DNA from: Sulfurimonas sp.
Lineage (GTDB): Bacteria > Campylobacterota > Campylobacteria > Campylobacterales > Sulfurimonadaceae
DNA length: 54,283 bases
NCBI RefSeq assembly: GCF_023228785.1
Contig: NZ_JALOAN010000015.1
Location: 1 to 54,283 of the forward strand
Direction of reading: 5' to 3'
Numbering within the stretch: position 1 is the first letter of the stretch; each line of letters opens with the position of its first letter. The notes beneath the pieces were generated by a model. It was not told where the DNA came from. It saw nothing but the letters and a program-made list of their open reading frames with translations, and made no database searches. Shown here in pieces: positions 24,769 through 33,548 of the stretch. The position numbers and the translations under genes are program-made.

Positions 24769-25851
24769 TTATATAATCATTAGTTTTTCTTTAGTGTCTT
24801 GGTAAGTTGTGGCATTTAGTGTTATTGTGAGTTTAGTATCACATATGAGATCAACTATGATGATAGGAGATAAAGAGTATGGATTTGGATCTATAAGTTT
24901 TCTAATGTTAAGTTCTTTGTCAAATGTTGGGGGATTGAAGATCAGCTCTTTTATACTTTTATAGTTAGATCTACATAGCTTATTGAAATGTTTTAAGTCT
25001 ATAAATTTAATCTCTTGTCGGTTGAAATAGTAAATATTTTTGTCCTCAAATTCTATGCGTCCATCAGCCTTTTTTTTATCAAGCATGGAGTAGCAAAGTG
25101 AGTAAGCTGGGATAATTTCATTTTTGCCTTTAGTGAGGTTAAGGCTAAAAATACGGTAGTTTAAAAACTTCTCTTTTACTATCTTGTAGGCGATGTTTTT
25201 CTCTTCAAGTTCAACTCTTTTTGTATAGATCTCAAGCCGATCTTCTATGGAAGCAGGAAGTGTAGTGTTTGAGATTGGTGAGAACATCTCATCCATGATG
25301 CGACCTTGATCTTCTCTTTGCATAGTCAAACCATAGATGCATCCACAATAGTCTTGCCTATAGAGCATCTCCTCTTTTGTAACTTGGGCTTGATCTTGCG
25401 AGCCACCATTTGAGCGATAATCAAGTGCTATAAACTCAACTCCGTGTTTTAGAAAAAAAGCTTCACCACTTTTTTTTAGTTGTTCTTGAGATTTTAGAGG
25501 GCTTACAAGAAGAGTGGTTGTGAACTTTTTCTCACCAAGTTCAAGAGCTTTTTTTGCACTAACTTCAAAGCGTCTATCAAAACACACTTCACATCTAGCA
25601 CCTTTTTCTCTCTCCCTCTCAAGACCTTTTACAGCACTCATCCAACTCTCATAATCATATTCACCCTCAATAAGTTCAATGCCAAGTTTCTTGCATGATC
25701 TAGTAACATCTAAAAGTCTGAGTTTGTATTCTAAATATGGATGGATGTTTGGATCGTAGAAAAAAGCTATGAGTTTTTCATCAGGAAAATCAAGTTGAAG
25801 TTTTTGTAAGAAAAAATGTGAATCTACGCTACAACAGATATGAACTAAGAT
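24769..25851 (-). CDS. queH: Epoxyqueuosine reductase QueH, apparent ATC start
   Basis: The conserved QueH (DUF208) protein is 360 residues when read from ATC at 25851: (M)LVHICCSVDSHFFLQKLQ, with the vicinal Cys pair, then CEVCF and DYCGCIYG, the iron-sulphur and metal ligands. QueH makes the last step of tRNA queuosine. Between the in-frame TAG at 25905-25903 and this point there is no ATG, GTG or TTG. The ATC sits where family members have Met, and AGGA lies 7 nt before it. The first in-frame ATG (25641) would remove 70 residues including the CC motif. Either ATC is used or the start codon is mutated. Confidence 0.85.
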   Translation of the reverse strand: MLVHICCSVDSHFFLQKLQLDFPDEKLIAFFYDPNIHPYLEYKLRLLDVTRSCKKLGIELIEGEYDYESWMSAVKGLEREREKGARCEVCFDRRFEVSAKKALELGEKKFTTTLLVSPLKSQEQLKKSGEAFFLKHGVEFIALDYRSNGGSQDQAQVTKEEMLYRQDYCGCIYGLTMQREDQGRIMDEMFSPISNTTLPASIEDRLEIYTKRVELEEKNIAYKIVKEKFLNYRIFSLNLTKGKNEIIPAYSLCYSMLDKKKADGRIEFEDKNIYYFNRQEIKFIDLKHFNKLCRSNYKSIKELIFNPPTFDKELNIRKLIDPNPYSLSPIIIVDLICDTKLTITLNATTYQDTKEKLMII

Positions 25852-25877
25852 TTGTAATTCCTCTTCTCGTTTTCTTG

Positions 25878-25905
25878 TAGATCCACCTCGGGAGAGGTGG
25901 ATCTA
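25878..25905. repeat. 12-bp perfect inverted repeat between ppiB and queH
   Basis: The arms TAGATCCACCTC and GAGGTGGATCTA surround the loop GGGA. The GC-rich core makes a very stable RNA hairpin. It lies 17 nt before the ppiB stop side and ends 27 nt before the apparent queH start on the minus strand. No T-run follows in the minus direction. It may be a weak terminator or attenuator, or a stray repeat. Confidence 0.55.
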
Positions 25906-25920
25906 GGTGGTATTTTTAAA

Positions 25921-26424
25921 TTACTTTGTCTCTAAAACTTCTATAGAGTTAATTGCATCTTGACCTTGGATAGAGTCTAGAACTGCAAAACTCTCTGCGT
26001 CATCTTCTTCTATCGCACCAAAAACTGTATGAACACCATCAAGATGTGGAGTAGCTGCAAAAGTGATAAAGAACTGACTTCCACCTGTGTTTGGTCCAGC
26101 GTGAGCCATTGAGAGCGTTCCTTTTGTATGGCGAGAAGTGTTTTGTGCAGTCTCACACGCTATAGCCCAATCAGGTCCACCAGTTCCAGTACCAGTAGGA
26201 CATCCGCCTTGAGCCATAAAACCTGGGATTACACGGTGAAAATTCAGGTTGTTATAAAAACCAGTGTTTGCTAAGTGTGCAAAGTTTGCAACTGTGTTTG
26301 GAGCTTCCTCAGGAAAAAGCTTTAACCAGATATCGCCCTTACTTGTAGATACTTTTGCCCATTGAAGTTTGCTTAACTCCTCAGCGCTTAAGTCGTAAGT
26401 CTTTAATTGTGTATTTCTATACAT
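25921..26424 (-). CDS. ppiB: Cyclophilin-type peptidyl-prolyl cis-trans isomerase
   Basis: This 167-residue single-domain cyclophilin has NFHRVIPGFMAQGG (catalytic Arg and Phe), GTGTGGPDW, MAHAGPNTGGSQFFIT and HLDGVHTVFG. There is no signal peptide, so it is cytosolic like E. coli PpiB. It catalyses proline isomerisation during folding. It stands upstream of queH with a hairpin between them, and its promoter region faces that of the histidine kinase gene. Confidence 0.95.
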   Translation of the reverse strand: MYRNTQLKTYDLSAEELSKLQWAKVSTSKGDIWLKLFPEEAPNTVANFAHLANTGFYNNLNFHRVIPGFMAQGGCPTGTGTGGPDWAIACETAQNTSRHTKGTLSMAHAGPNTGGSQFFITFAATPHLDGVHTVFGAIEEDDAESFAVLDSIQGQDAINSIEVLETK

Positions 26425-26530
26425 TTGAGTCCTTGTTGTTTTTTGAAATTATAATGACTTAATCTTAGAGTATTTGAAAGTTAGGAGTTTAGTTTATATC
26501 AAACGCAGCACTTAGTGTATAATACCAAGC

Positions 26531-27748
26531 ATGAAGATAAGCTCATTTTTTAAAACCATAACTATTAAACAAGCCGATATAATTACGGTCAGCGTTATAT
26601 TTTTGTGTACTATGATTTTTGTTGGTCTTTTAGTTGAAGAGATGTATGAGGATTATGAAAAAGCGATAGAACAGAGTTATGTTATTAGTATTGAATCACT
26701 CTCTGAGAGCGAACTAATAGCACAAAAACATCAAAGGCTGAAGTCTCTTTTGATTAAAACTGCATTAGCAATAGTTACTCTCTCGTTTATACTTTTTGCT
26801 ATATTTTTAGGTTTTCATAACCTTTTTAACAAACTGCTTCATATGGATACAAAGAGATTTTTGAAGTTTTTTGAGCAAAATACACATAGCGATTATATAA
26901 TAGATCCAAATAAGATATTTTTTCAAGACTTTAAGATCATGGTCGGATATGCAAATGAGATGGTAACAAAGATAAAAGAGCAAAGAGACTCTCTTGAAGA
27001 GCTAAATCAGGGGCTTGAAGAGAGAGTGAAGATGAAGATGACAAAACTTGAATCTATCAATGAAAACTTAGAAAAAGAGAAGAAATTCTCACAAGATCTA
27101 CTAAAAGCTCAAAAAGAATTTTTAAGATATACCGTACATGAAACAAACACACCTCTTAGTGTTATACTTATGTCTATAGAGTTGTATCTGATGAAAAACC
27201 CACGAGATAGACAATTGTCCAAGATAGAAGCTGCTGTTAAAAATATTTTTAGCATATATGATGATCTGAGTTATTTGGTAAAAAAAGATCAAGTTGAGTA
27301 TCCAAAGAGAGCTATAAACTTTGCTAACTATATAAATGCAAGAATAGACTTTTTTACAGAAGTTGCCGAGCAGTCAAAAGTGAGTTTTAACAATAAAATT
27401 CAAGCAAAGGAAATGCACATATATTTCAATGAAACAAAGCTTCAAAGAATAGTAGACAATACTATAACAAATGCCATAAAATATACGCTTCCAAAAGAAG
27501 TAGTAACCGTAACTCTTATGCAAATTGGTGCAAATATAGAGTTTGCTATGGGCTCAAAAGCAAAAACTATAAAAGATACACAAAAAGTTTTTCATGAGTA
27601 CTATAGAGAAGAAGAAAAAGCTGATGGTTTTGGAATAGGATTAGGACTTGTTCGAAGTATATGTGAAGAAGAAAATATTAAAATCTCTGTATCTTCAGAT
27701 GCTCATGAGACTGTTTTTAAGTATGTATTTAAAATGATGGGTGATTGA
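26531..27748 (+). CDS. Sensor histidine kinase
   Basis: The 405-residue protein has two membrane helices (about 18-36 and 74-97) enclosing a short periplasmic segment of about 40 residues, a coiled coil (about 150-190), then HisKA with phospho-acceptor His203 in HETNTPLS, an N box NTITNAIKYT and G2 box GFGIGLGLV. The first G box lacks the classic DxGxG (it reads MGSKAKTIKDTQKVF), a variant I recall as common in Campylobacterota kinases. It overlaps the response regulator start by one base. Its signal is unknown; nearby metal-protein genes hint at metal or redox sensing. Confidence 0.87.
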   Translation: MKISSFFKTITIKQADIITVSVIFLCTMIFVGLLVEEMYEDYEKAIEQSYVISIESLSESELIAQKHQRLKSLLIKTALAIVTLSFILFAIFLGFHNLFNKLLHMDTKRFLKFFEQNTHSDYIIDPNKIFFQDFKIMVGYANEMVTKIKEQRDSLEELNQGLEERVKMKMTKLESINENLEKEKKFSQDLLKAQKEFLRYTVHETNTPLSVILMSIELYLMKNPRDRQLSKIEAAVKNIFSIYDDLSYLVKKDQVEYPKRAINFANYINARIDFFTEVAEQSKVSFNNKIQAKEMHIYFNETKLQRIVDNTITNAIKYTLPKEVVTVTLMQIGANIEFAMGSKAKTIKDTQKVFHEYYREEEKADGFGIGLGLVRSICEEENIKISVSSDAHETVFKYVFKMMGD

Positions 27749-28404
27749 TGAAGATTTTACTACTTGAAGATGAGCTTATGTTAAATGAGTCTATATGTGA
27801 GTACTTAGAGTCAGATGGACACAAAGTAGAATCTTTTGTTGATGGAACTGACGCCTTTAGTGCCATAAAACAAAGCTCATACGATCTGCTTATATTAGAT
27901 ATAAATGTACCAGGAATAGATGGACTCTCCTTTTTAGAAGAGTTACATCACTTGAAAATATATGTGAGTGTTATTTATATAAGTGCATTAGTAGATATAG
28001 AAGATATTTCTCGTGCTTATAATTTAGGGTGTCACGACTACTTAAAAAAACCATTCCATCTAAAAGAGTTGGCTCTTCGTATCAACCGAGTAAAATTAGA
28101 AAGAGAGAGACCAAGAGTTCATCTTAGGATCTCTAAAAATTACAGCTATGATCAAGAACATAGCCTTCTTTTGTTCAATGACGAACCACAAATTCTTACA
28201 AAAAAACAGTCTCAAATGATAGATCTACTTGCAAGAAATAGGGGAATGGTAGTTGATTTTGAACAGTTTCAGACTTATGTATGGAGTGAGCAACTTGTAG
28301 ATAATGCAACAATTAGAGCCGAGATAAATCGGCTCAAAAAAAATCTAAAAGAAGATTTTGTTATAAATGTTCGTGGTATGGGTTATATGATAGACAAACC
28401 TTAA
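27748..28404 (+). CDS. OmpR-family response regulator
   Basis: The 218-residue protein has a receiver domain with Asp51 (LLILDINVPGIDG), conserved LEDE at 6-9 and Lys in LKKPF, then a winged-helix output domain ending VRGMGYMIDKP. It is the cognate partner of the kinase just upstream: the ATG at 27748 overlaps the kinase TGA by one base. A TTG one codon earlier is a less likely start. Targets are not visible. Confidence 0.92.
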   Translation: MKILLLEDELMLNESICEYLESDGHKVESFVDGTDAFSAIKQSSYDLLILDINVPGIDGLSFLEELHHLKIYVSVIYISALVDIEDISRAYNLGCHDYLKKPFHLKELALRINRVKLERERPRVHLRISKNYSYDQEHSLLLFNDEPQILTKKQSQMIDLLARNRGMVVDFEQFQTYVWSEQLVDNATIRAEINRLKKNLKEDFVINVRGMGYMIDKP

Positions 28405-28417
28405 TCCCTAATTATAA

Positions 28418-28430
28418 GGGTTTAAAACCC
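28418..28430. terminator. Short inverted repeat between convergent genes
   Basis: GGGTTTAAAACCC lies 14 nt after the response regulator stop and 46 nt from the end of the opposing metal-binding protein gene. It could end transcription from either side, but it is short and not followed by a strong T-run. Confidence 0.35.
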
Positions 28431-28475
28431 ATTTGTACCGGATTTATATCTATATTAAGCTTTGAACGAGAGGAA

Positions 28476-28757
28476 TTATTGATTCATCTTTCCTATAGCA
28501 CAAGAGACAAAGCTCTTTGCTTTAAGACCAGTTGACTCAAATGTACCTAGTTCTTCATCATCCATTGGATAACCTAGTTTTCTCATCTTTTTTCGAAAGA
28601 GTTGCTCTTGATCATCATCTTTTATCTCAACACTTACAACTCTAGGCTCTTGGCTTAGATCTACTTCCACTTCTCCAAAATCTTCTTTTAGAGACTCTTT
28701 TACGGTATTTGCGCAACCACTACATTTTATATTTAATGCTTTGAAACTTTTTCTCAT
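28476..28757 (-). CDS. Heavy-metal-associated domain protein (CopZ-like)
   Basis: The 93-residue protein has one HMA fold: FKALNIKCSGCANTVKESLKEDFG with the CxxC metal site (Cys12, Cys15) and EVDLSQEPRVVSVEI. The usual MxCxxC reads IKCSGC. A charged tail of about 20 residues extends past the domain and contains one further Cys (FVSCAIG). It probably carries Cu(I) or another soft metal in the cytosol. It stands alone on the minus strand between a two-component pair and a CopD-like gene; no copper ATPase is visible here. Confidence 0.82.
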   Translation of the reverse strand: MRKSFKALNIKCSGCANTVKESLKEDFGEVEVDLSQEPRVVSVEIKDDDQEQLFRKKMRKLGYPMDDEELGTFESTGLKAKSFVSCAIGKMNQ

Positions 28758-28966
28758 TTTAGATCCTTTTTAGTGCTTAGTTATTGTGAAAATCTGATTA
28801 AATTTAAAAAGCAATTATGTTTTAATCAAATTTTTTGATAAGCCATTATCTTCTAAGTTTCCTTGAATTAATATTAGCTATTTTGCTTTTATAATTATCT
28901 TGCATTTGTAAAGTTTTAATTCATACTCTTTTAGTATAATCTAACTAATTTTTTACAGGAGAAACT

Positions 28967-29410
28967 ATGGAAGCTATCTACCCATACGCACACATCATAC
29001 ATCTTATACTTGCTATTATGTTTTTAGGTTATGTATTTACCGATTTAGCTGTTATATCAGCACTTAAGAGTAAATTCTCAAAACAAGATGAGGAGAAAAT
29101 AAATCAAGAACTAGGAAAAAGAAGCTTTAAAATATTTCCTTTAACACTTCTGTTTTTAATCCTCACAGGTGGCATAATGATGTCAAAATATATAAATTCT
29201 AGTGCAGGTGTTTTTGAGACAGATCTGCAAAAGATCTTGATGTTTAAAATAGCTCTAGCACTTATTATTGCACTTGGTGTTTTATCAAATCTCTACGCAA
29301 AATTTGCAAAGAAGAAAAAGAGTGAGTTTATGCAACATCACTTCCATAAGCTTGTCATTGTGTTAGGACTTTTGATAGTACTCTCTTCACAATGGATGTT
29401 TTTAGCTTAA
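28967..29410 (+). CDS. CopD-like four-helix membrane protein
   Basis: The 147-residue protein has four membrane helices (about 8-30, 55-72, 88-108 and 124-145). His residues in the first helix (YAHIIHLIL) and near the last helix (HHFHKL) could bind haem or copper, as in the CopD/DUF2269-type family. ACAGGAGAAACT gives a clear ribosome binding site before the ATG. The family is recognised by topology and motif only, so the exact name is uncertain. The stop overlaps the end of the convergent PAS-GGDEF-EAL gene by 9 bp. Confidence 0.6.
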   Translation: MEAIYPYAHIIHLILAIMFLGYVFTDLAVISALKSKFSKQDEEKINQELGKRSFKIFPLTLLFLILTGGIMMSKYINSSAGVFETDLQKILMFKIALALIIALGVLSNLYAKFAKKKKSEFMQHHFHKLVIVLGLLIVLSSQWMFLA

Positions 29411-32194
29411 AAACTTTACTAAATCATCTAAAGAGAGAGGTTTGCTATAGAGATATCCTTGTAGCATGTCGCATTTACTCTCTCTTAAGATCTCTTTTTG
29501 CTTCTCATTTTCTACACCCTCAGCTACAGTTGTAAGATTTAATGATTTTGCAAGAGCCATGATTGCACTAACTATACTTTTAGAGTCATCGTCACTCTCT
29601 AACTCTTTTACAAATTCTCTATCTATCTTTAGTGTGTCTATTGGAAGTTTTTTCAAGTATGACATGGACGAGTAACCAGTACCAAAGTCATCTATAGAGA
29701 TCTTAACACCTAGTTTTTTAATCTTTTTTAGTATCTCTATAACGCTTTGGATGTTTTGCATGATAGAAGTTTCAGTTATCTCAAATTCTACTAAAGATGG
29801 TTCAACACCACTCTCACTTAGAAGCTCTTTTACTTCATTATAAAAATCTTCATCATCGAGCTGATTTGCTGAAACATTTATAGAGATAGAGATAGGAAAA
29901 GTCAATGTCTCGTTGATGATTTTTAAGTCATGAAGAGCTTGTTTTATAACCCAATGTCCTATCTTATTTATATAGTTTGACTCTTCTGCTATTGGTATAA
30001 ATTTATCAGGTGGAATAAAACCAAAATCTTTATCTATCCATCTTATAAGAGCTTCAACACCTATAGTTTTATCATCAGTATAGGAATATTTTGGTTGATA
30101 GTTTAGAAAAAAACTATTGTTTGCAATAGCATGTCTAAGTTTTGTGTCTAGTTCTAGTCGATATATGGCATCTTGATTCATAGCATCGTTGAAATATCTA
30201 AAAGTATTTTTACCCTTGTCTTTTGCTTCATACATCGCAGCATCAGCATTTTTGAGTAAATCATTGTAATTTTCACCATTTTGCGGATATAAACTAATAC
30301 CGATACTCCATCCAACGTTTACTTCTTTACCTTGGATCTCTATAGGATCTTTAACCGTTTCTAGTATAGCGTTAGCAAGTTGAGAGATACTAAGCAAATT
30401 TTCATATGGAGCTAAAATAATAAACTCATCTCCTCCAAGTCTTGAGAGTATACTGTCTTGCGAGATGATATTTTTTAGTTTTGATGCCATCTCAACAAGT
30501 AAAACATCTCCCGCTTGATGACCAAGTGAATCATTGATCCATTTAAAATTATCTAAATCTAAAAAGAGTATGGCAAATTCTTCATTATTATAGTGTGATG
30601 ATTTTAGATATGTTTCAACCTCTTGTTTAAAAAGTTTTTTATTTGGTAGCTTTGTTAAAAAGTCATAAAATACGAGCTGATGAATCTCATCTTCTCTATT
30701 TTTAACCTCAGTTATATCACGAGATATTGCTATATAGTTTATGATTTCATTATTTTTGTCTCTAACGCAAACGATAGATTGTTCCACTTCATAAATGGAT
30801 CCATCTTTTTTTCTATCACGAAGTTTATCACTCCAAAAGTCATTTTTTTGTAAGCTACTCCACATATTTTTGTAAAATTCTTTATCGCCCCAACCTGAAC
30901 TTAATAATCTTGGATCTTTTCCTATGACTTCATCTTTGTGATATCCTGTAAGTTTTTCAAAAGATTTGTTTACTGAGACTATTTTGTTGTTTTTGTTAGT
31001 TATAAGAATTCCATCAGAAGAGTTTTTAAAAACAATTGATGCTATTTCTAACTCTTTTTCGTGCTCAACTCTATCTGTGATGTCATGGATTGTTCCTATT
31101 GACTTTATGATTTTGCCATCAATATCAAGTCTGTGAATACATCTCTCTTCAACATACTTTAGCTTTTTATTTTTTGTAATAATTCGATACTTGATTGTGT
31201 ATGGTTTTTTATCTTCAAGCGATTTTGTGTATGCATCGCTAACTGCCTTACAATCTTCTTCGTGAATGAGGCTTAAAAATCCTTCATAAGTAGCTGTTAT
31301 TTCATTTGGTTTAAGTCCAAAGATTTTATAAACTTCATCAGACCAAAAAAGCTCATTTGTAAGCAAATTTAACTTCCAATGACCAACCTTAGCTATAGCC
31401 TGTGCTTCATTTAAATTTTTGATGAGGTTTTTGATGGTTGTTATATCTCTATCTGTTCCTCTGTAGCCCATAAAGTTTTTTTCTTTATCATAGATAGGAA
31501 AACCACTTGTTTGAAGTGTAACAATGGAGCCATCTTTATGTATATTTATATTTTCTAAATCTTTAAAAGGTTCTTTTGTTTTTAGGAGACTTTCAAAGAA
31601 CTTTCTTACTCTCTTTGCTTCATCTTTTGGCATAGTAGAAAAAGAATTTTGTCCAACGATCTCATCCACCTCATAACCTAAAAAGTCTTTTACTCTATCA
31701 CTTACAAAAGTAAAAACGCCATTGGCATCAATCTCCCAAACCCAATCAGATGAGGTTTCTAAAAGTATTGTTAATTTATCTTTTGACTCTTCTAGATCTT
31801 CTTGCAGAACTTTATAGTATGTTATATCAGAGATAATTGCTCTGATGGCAACTGTATTTTCATCTTTGTCTTTTACTATAGAATTTCGTTGGCTTATCCA
31901 CTTAGTGTTGTTATATTTATCGATGATTTTATACCCAAAAATCTTAGTTATATTGTTAGTTGAAAGTTCTTGGATCATTTTTGTAAAGTATGTTTTGTAA
32001 TCAGGATGTATAAGTTTTTGTAAAAGAAGAGGGGTGTTATACAATTCCTCTGGAGTATATCCAAAAAGAGACATAGAAGAGTCTGTAATGTACTCACATT
32101 TACCACTTGGCAAATGCATATAATAAAGAGCATTTTTAGAATTTTCTAAAAAAAGTTCCTTAAAATGATTTAGAGAGTTGTGATTATTTATCAA
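29402..32194 (-). CDS. Multi-PAS GGDEF-EAL c-di-GMP protein
   Basis: The 930-residue protein has no membrane span. Four PAS domains with PAC tails cover about 1-500, a GGDEF domain follows (RLGGDEFIIL near 595), then EAL with EALIRW, EITETS, DDFGTGYSSM and AEGVE. Both catalytic signatures are present, so it could be diguanylate cyclase and phosphodiesterase. The position of the RxxD inhibitory site before GGDEF reads SQDS, so product inhibition is unlikely. PAS domains suggest redox, oxygen or ligand sensing. The downstream 178 bp to the tRNA genes hold nothing clear. Confidence 0.92.
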   Translation of the reverse strand: MINNHNSLNHFKELFLENSKNALYYMHLPSGKCEYITDSSMSLFGYTPEELYNTPLLLQKLIHPDYKTYFTKMIQELSTNNITKIFGYKIIDKYNNTKWISQRNSIVKDKDENTVAIRAIISDITYYKVLQEDLEESKDKLTILLETSSDWVWEIDANGVFTFVSDRVKDFLGYEVDEIVGQNSFSTMPKDEAKRVRKFFESLLKTKEPFKDLENINIHKDGSIVTLQTSGFPIYDKEKNFMGYRGTDRDITTIKNLIKNLNEAQAIAKVGHWKLNLLTNELFWSDEVYKIFGLKPNEITATYEGFLSLIHEEDCKAVSDAYTKSLEDKKPYTIKYRIITKNKKLKYVEERCIHRLDIDGKIIKSIGTIHDITDRVEHEKELEIASIVFKNSSDGILITNKNNKIVSVNKSFEKLTGYHKDEVIGKDPRLLSSGWGDKEFYKNMWSSLQKNDFWSDKLRDRKKDGSIYEVEQSIVCVRDKNNEIINYIAISRDITEVKNREDEIHQLVFYDFLTKLPNKKLFKQEVETYLKSSHYNNEEFAILFLDLDNFKWINDSLGHQAGDVLLVEMASKLKNIISQDSILSRLGGDEFIILAPYENLLSISQLANAILETVKDPIEIQGKEVNVGWSIGISLYPQNGENYNDLLKNADAAMYEAKDKGKNTFRYFNDAMNQDAIYRLELDTKLRHAIANNSFFLNYQPKYSYTDDKTIGVEALIRWIDKDFGFIPPDKFIPIAEESNYINKIGHWVIKQALHDLKIINETLTFPISISINVSANQLDDEDFYNEVKELLSESGVEPSLVEFEITETSIMQNIQSVIEILKKIKKLGVKISIDDFGTGYSSMSYLKKLPIDTLKIDREFVKELESDDDSKSIVSAIMALAKSLNLTTVAEGVENEKQKEILRESKCDMLQGYLYSKPLSLDDLVKFLS

Positions 32195-32372
32195 AAAAAA
32201 ACACCTTAAATTAGTTTCATAAACATTTTACTTAATAGTTGATTATAAGGAAATTATTAAATACCAATTCTAAAAAAATTAGAGCAGTTTTTAAGTAAAT
32301 AAAATCATATATGAAAATATAAGTTAAGATGTAAATACTTAAAAGTTATTGTTTTAGGGGTTTGAAAAGTTG

Positions 32373-32447
32373 TGGCTCCGGATACTGGATTCGAACCAGT
32401 GACCAAGTGATTAACAGTCACCTACTCTACCGCTGAGCTAATCCGGA
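32373..32447 (-). tRNA. tRNA-Asn (GTT), copy 1
   Basis: This 75-nt cloverleaf has acceptor stem TCCGGAT/ATCCGGA, discriminator G and encoded CCA. The anticodon loop is CTGTTAA with GTT, and the T loop is TTCGAAT. It is identical over all 75 nt to the second copy, 31 bp away. Confidence 0.97.
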
Positions 32448-32478
32448 AAATTAAAAAGTAATTGGATTCAATAAAAAG

Positions 32479-32553
32479 TGGCTCCGGATACTGGATTCGA
32501 ACCAGTGACCAAGTGATTAACAGTCACCTACTCTACCGCTGAGCTAATCCGGA
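32479..32553 (-). tRNA. tRNA-Asn (GTT), copy 2
   Basis: Same 75-nt sequence as copy 1 with CCA encoded and anticodon GTT. It is the promoter-proximal copy on the minus strand. The pair probably forms one transcript and arose by a recent tandem duplication. Confidence 0.97.
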
Positions 32554-32609
32554 TTGATTATTGAGCCGAAATTATACTTTACGAAGGCGTAAAAGTCAAG
32601 GTTTTTGGG

Positions 32610-33542
32610 TTAGTTTACTCTTTTTCTTTTTACATTTACAAAAGGGAGCAAAAATTCTAGATTTCCAACTATTTTTTTGATTACTTTTTGCTCTTTTATG
32701 AGGATGTCTAGTCTATCTTTACTTTGTTCATCAAACAAAATGTCTATATCATCCATGGTAAGTGGTCTTTTGTCTAGTGTGTTTAGTATTTCTTGTTCGC
32801 TATAGTTTGCATGGTTTGGTTCGGCATGGATTCTTGATGCAATGTGAATAGGTAGATCTCGACTAAAGAGAAGTGCAGCCTCATGAAGCTCTTTGTAGCT
32901 AATACCACATACATTGTAAGCAGGTGGTCTATCTATCGTTCCTAGGTCTATCCTTGAGGCTTTTATGCCTAGTAGTGCATTGTTTAGTTTTGCTATCTCT
33001 TCTTTGGTGTCATTTAGTCCGTGAACAAAGAGTATCTCTATAAAAAGTTTACCTTTAAACACTTTACTAAACTCTTGTACTTTTTTTACAACTTCATCAA
33101 CTTTGATATCTTTATGCGGTCTATCTATCTTTTTAAAAATTTCATCGCTAATAGCATCGAGAGAGAGCTTTACTTGATCTAGCTTTAAAAGAGAGTTAAA
33201 GACACTTTCATCTACTAGCATTGCACTGTTTGTAAGGATAAGAGTTTGTGTATTGTTTTTTATTTTATTGATTTCATCTATTAGTTCATCTAAGTGTGGA
33301 TATAGTGTTGGCTCGCCATTAGCAGTTATGGTTATCACATCTATCTTATCATCTAAATGCTCTTTTAGCTCGTTAATAATTTGCTCTACAGTTACTATGC
33401 TCTTTTGTGCATCTACTGTAGGAGCAGGGGCTAATTCACAGTAAAGACAGTCGAAGTTACATTGTTTTAGAGCAGGGGAGAGGTCTATACCCAAAGAAGA
33501 ACCAAATCTTCTTGAGTTTATAGGACCGAAAATAGTTTTCAC
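32610..33542 (-). CDS. Radical SAM protein (COG0731-type)
   Basis: The 310-residue protein has iron-sulphur ligands in CNFDCLYCE (about 28-36), an ITITANGEPTLYP block, and VKLSLDAI. It resembles the archaeal Tyw1-like/COG0731 radical SAM group, whose bacterial function is not established. The last 60 residues form a small helical extension (LDKRPLTMDDIDIL) that may be a winged helix. The start is GTG at 33542, 6 nt after the hemE stop, so it is coupled to haem synthesis at least by transcription. Confidence 0.82.
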   Translation of the reverse strand: MKTIFGPINSRRFGSSLGIDLSPALKQCNFDCLYCELAPAPTVDAQKSIVTVEQIINELKEHLDDKIDVITITANGEPTLYPHLDELIDEINKIKNNTQTLILTNSAMLVDESVFNSLLKLDQVKLSLDAISDEIFKKIDRPHKDIKVDEVVKKVQEFSKVFKGKLFIEILFVHGLNDTKEEIAKLNNALLGIKASRIDLGTIDRPPAYNVCGISYKELHEAALLFSRDLPIHIASRIHAEPNHANYSEQEILNTLDKRPLTMDDIDILFDEQSKDRLDILIKEQKVIKKIVGNLEFLLPFVNVKRKRVN

Positions 33543-33548
33543 TTCTAA

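Noticed and set aside
26531..27748. Inactive histidine kinase because of the missing DxGxG box
   Set aside because: The same G1 variant appears, as I recall, in working Campylobacterota kinases, and H, N and G2 boxes are intact.
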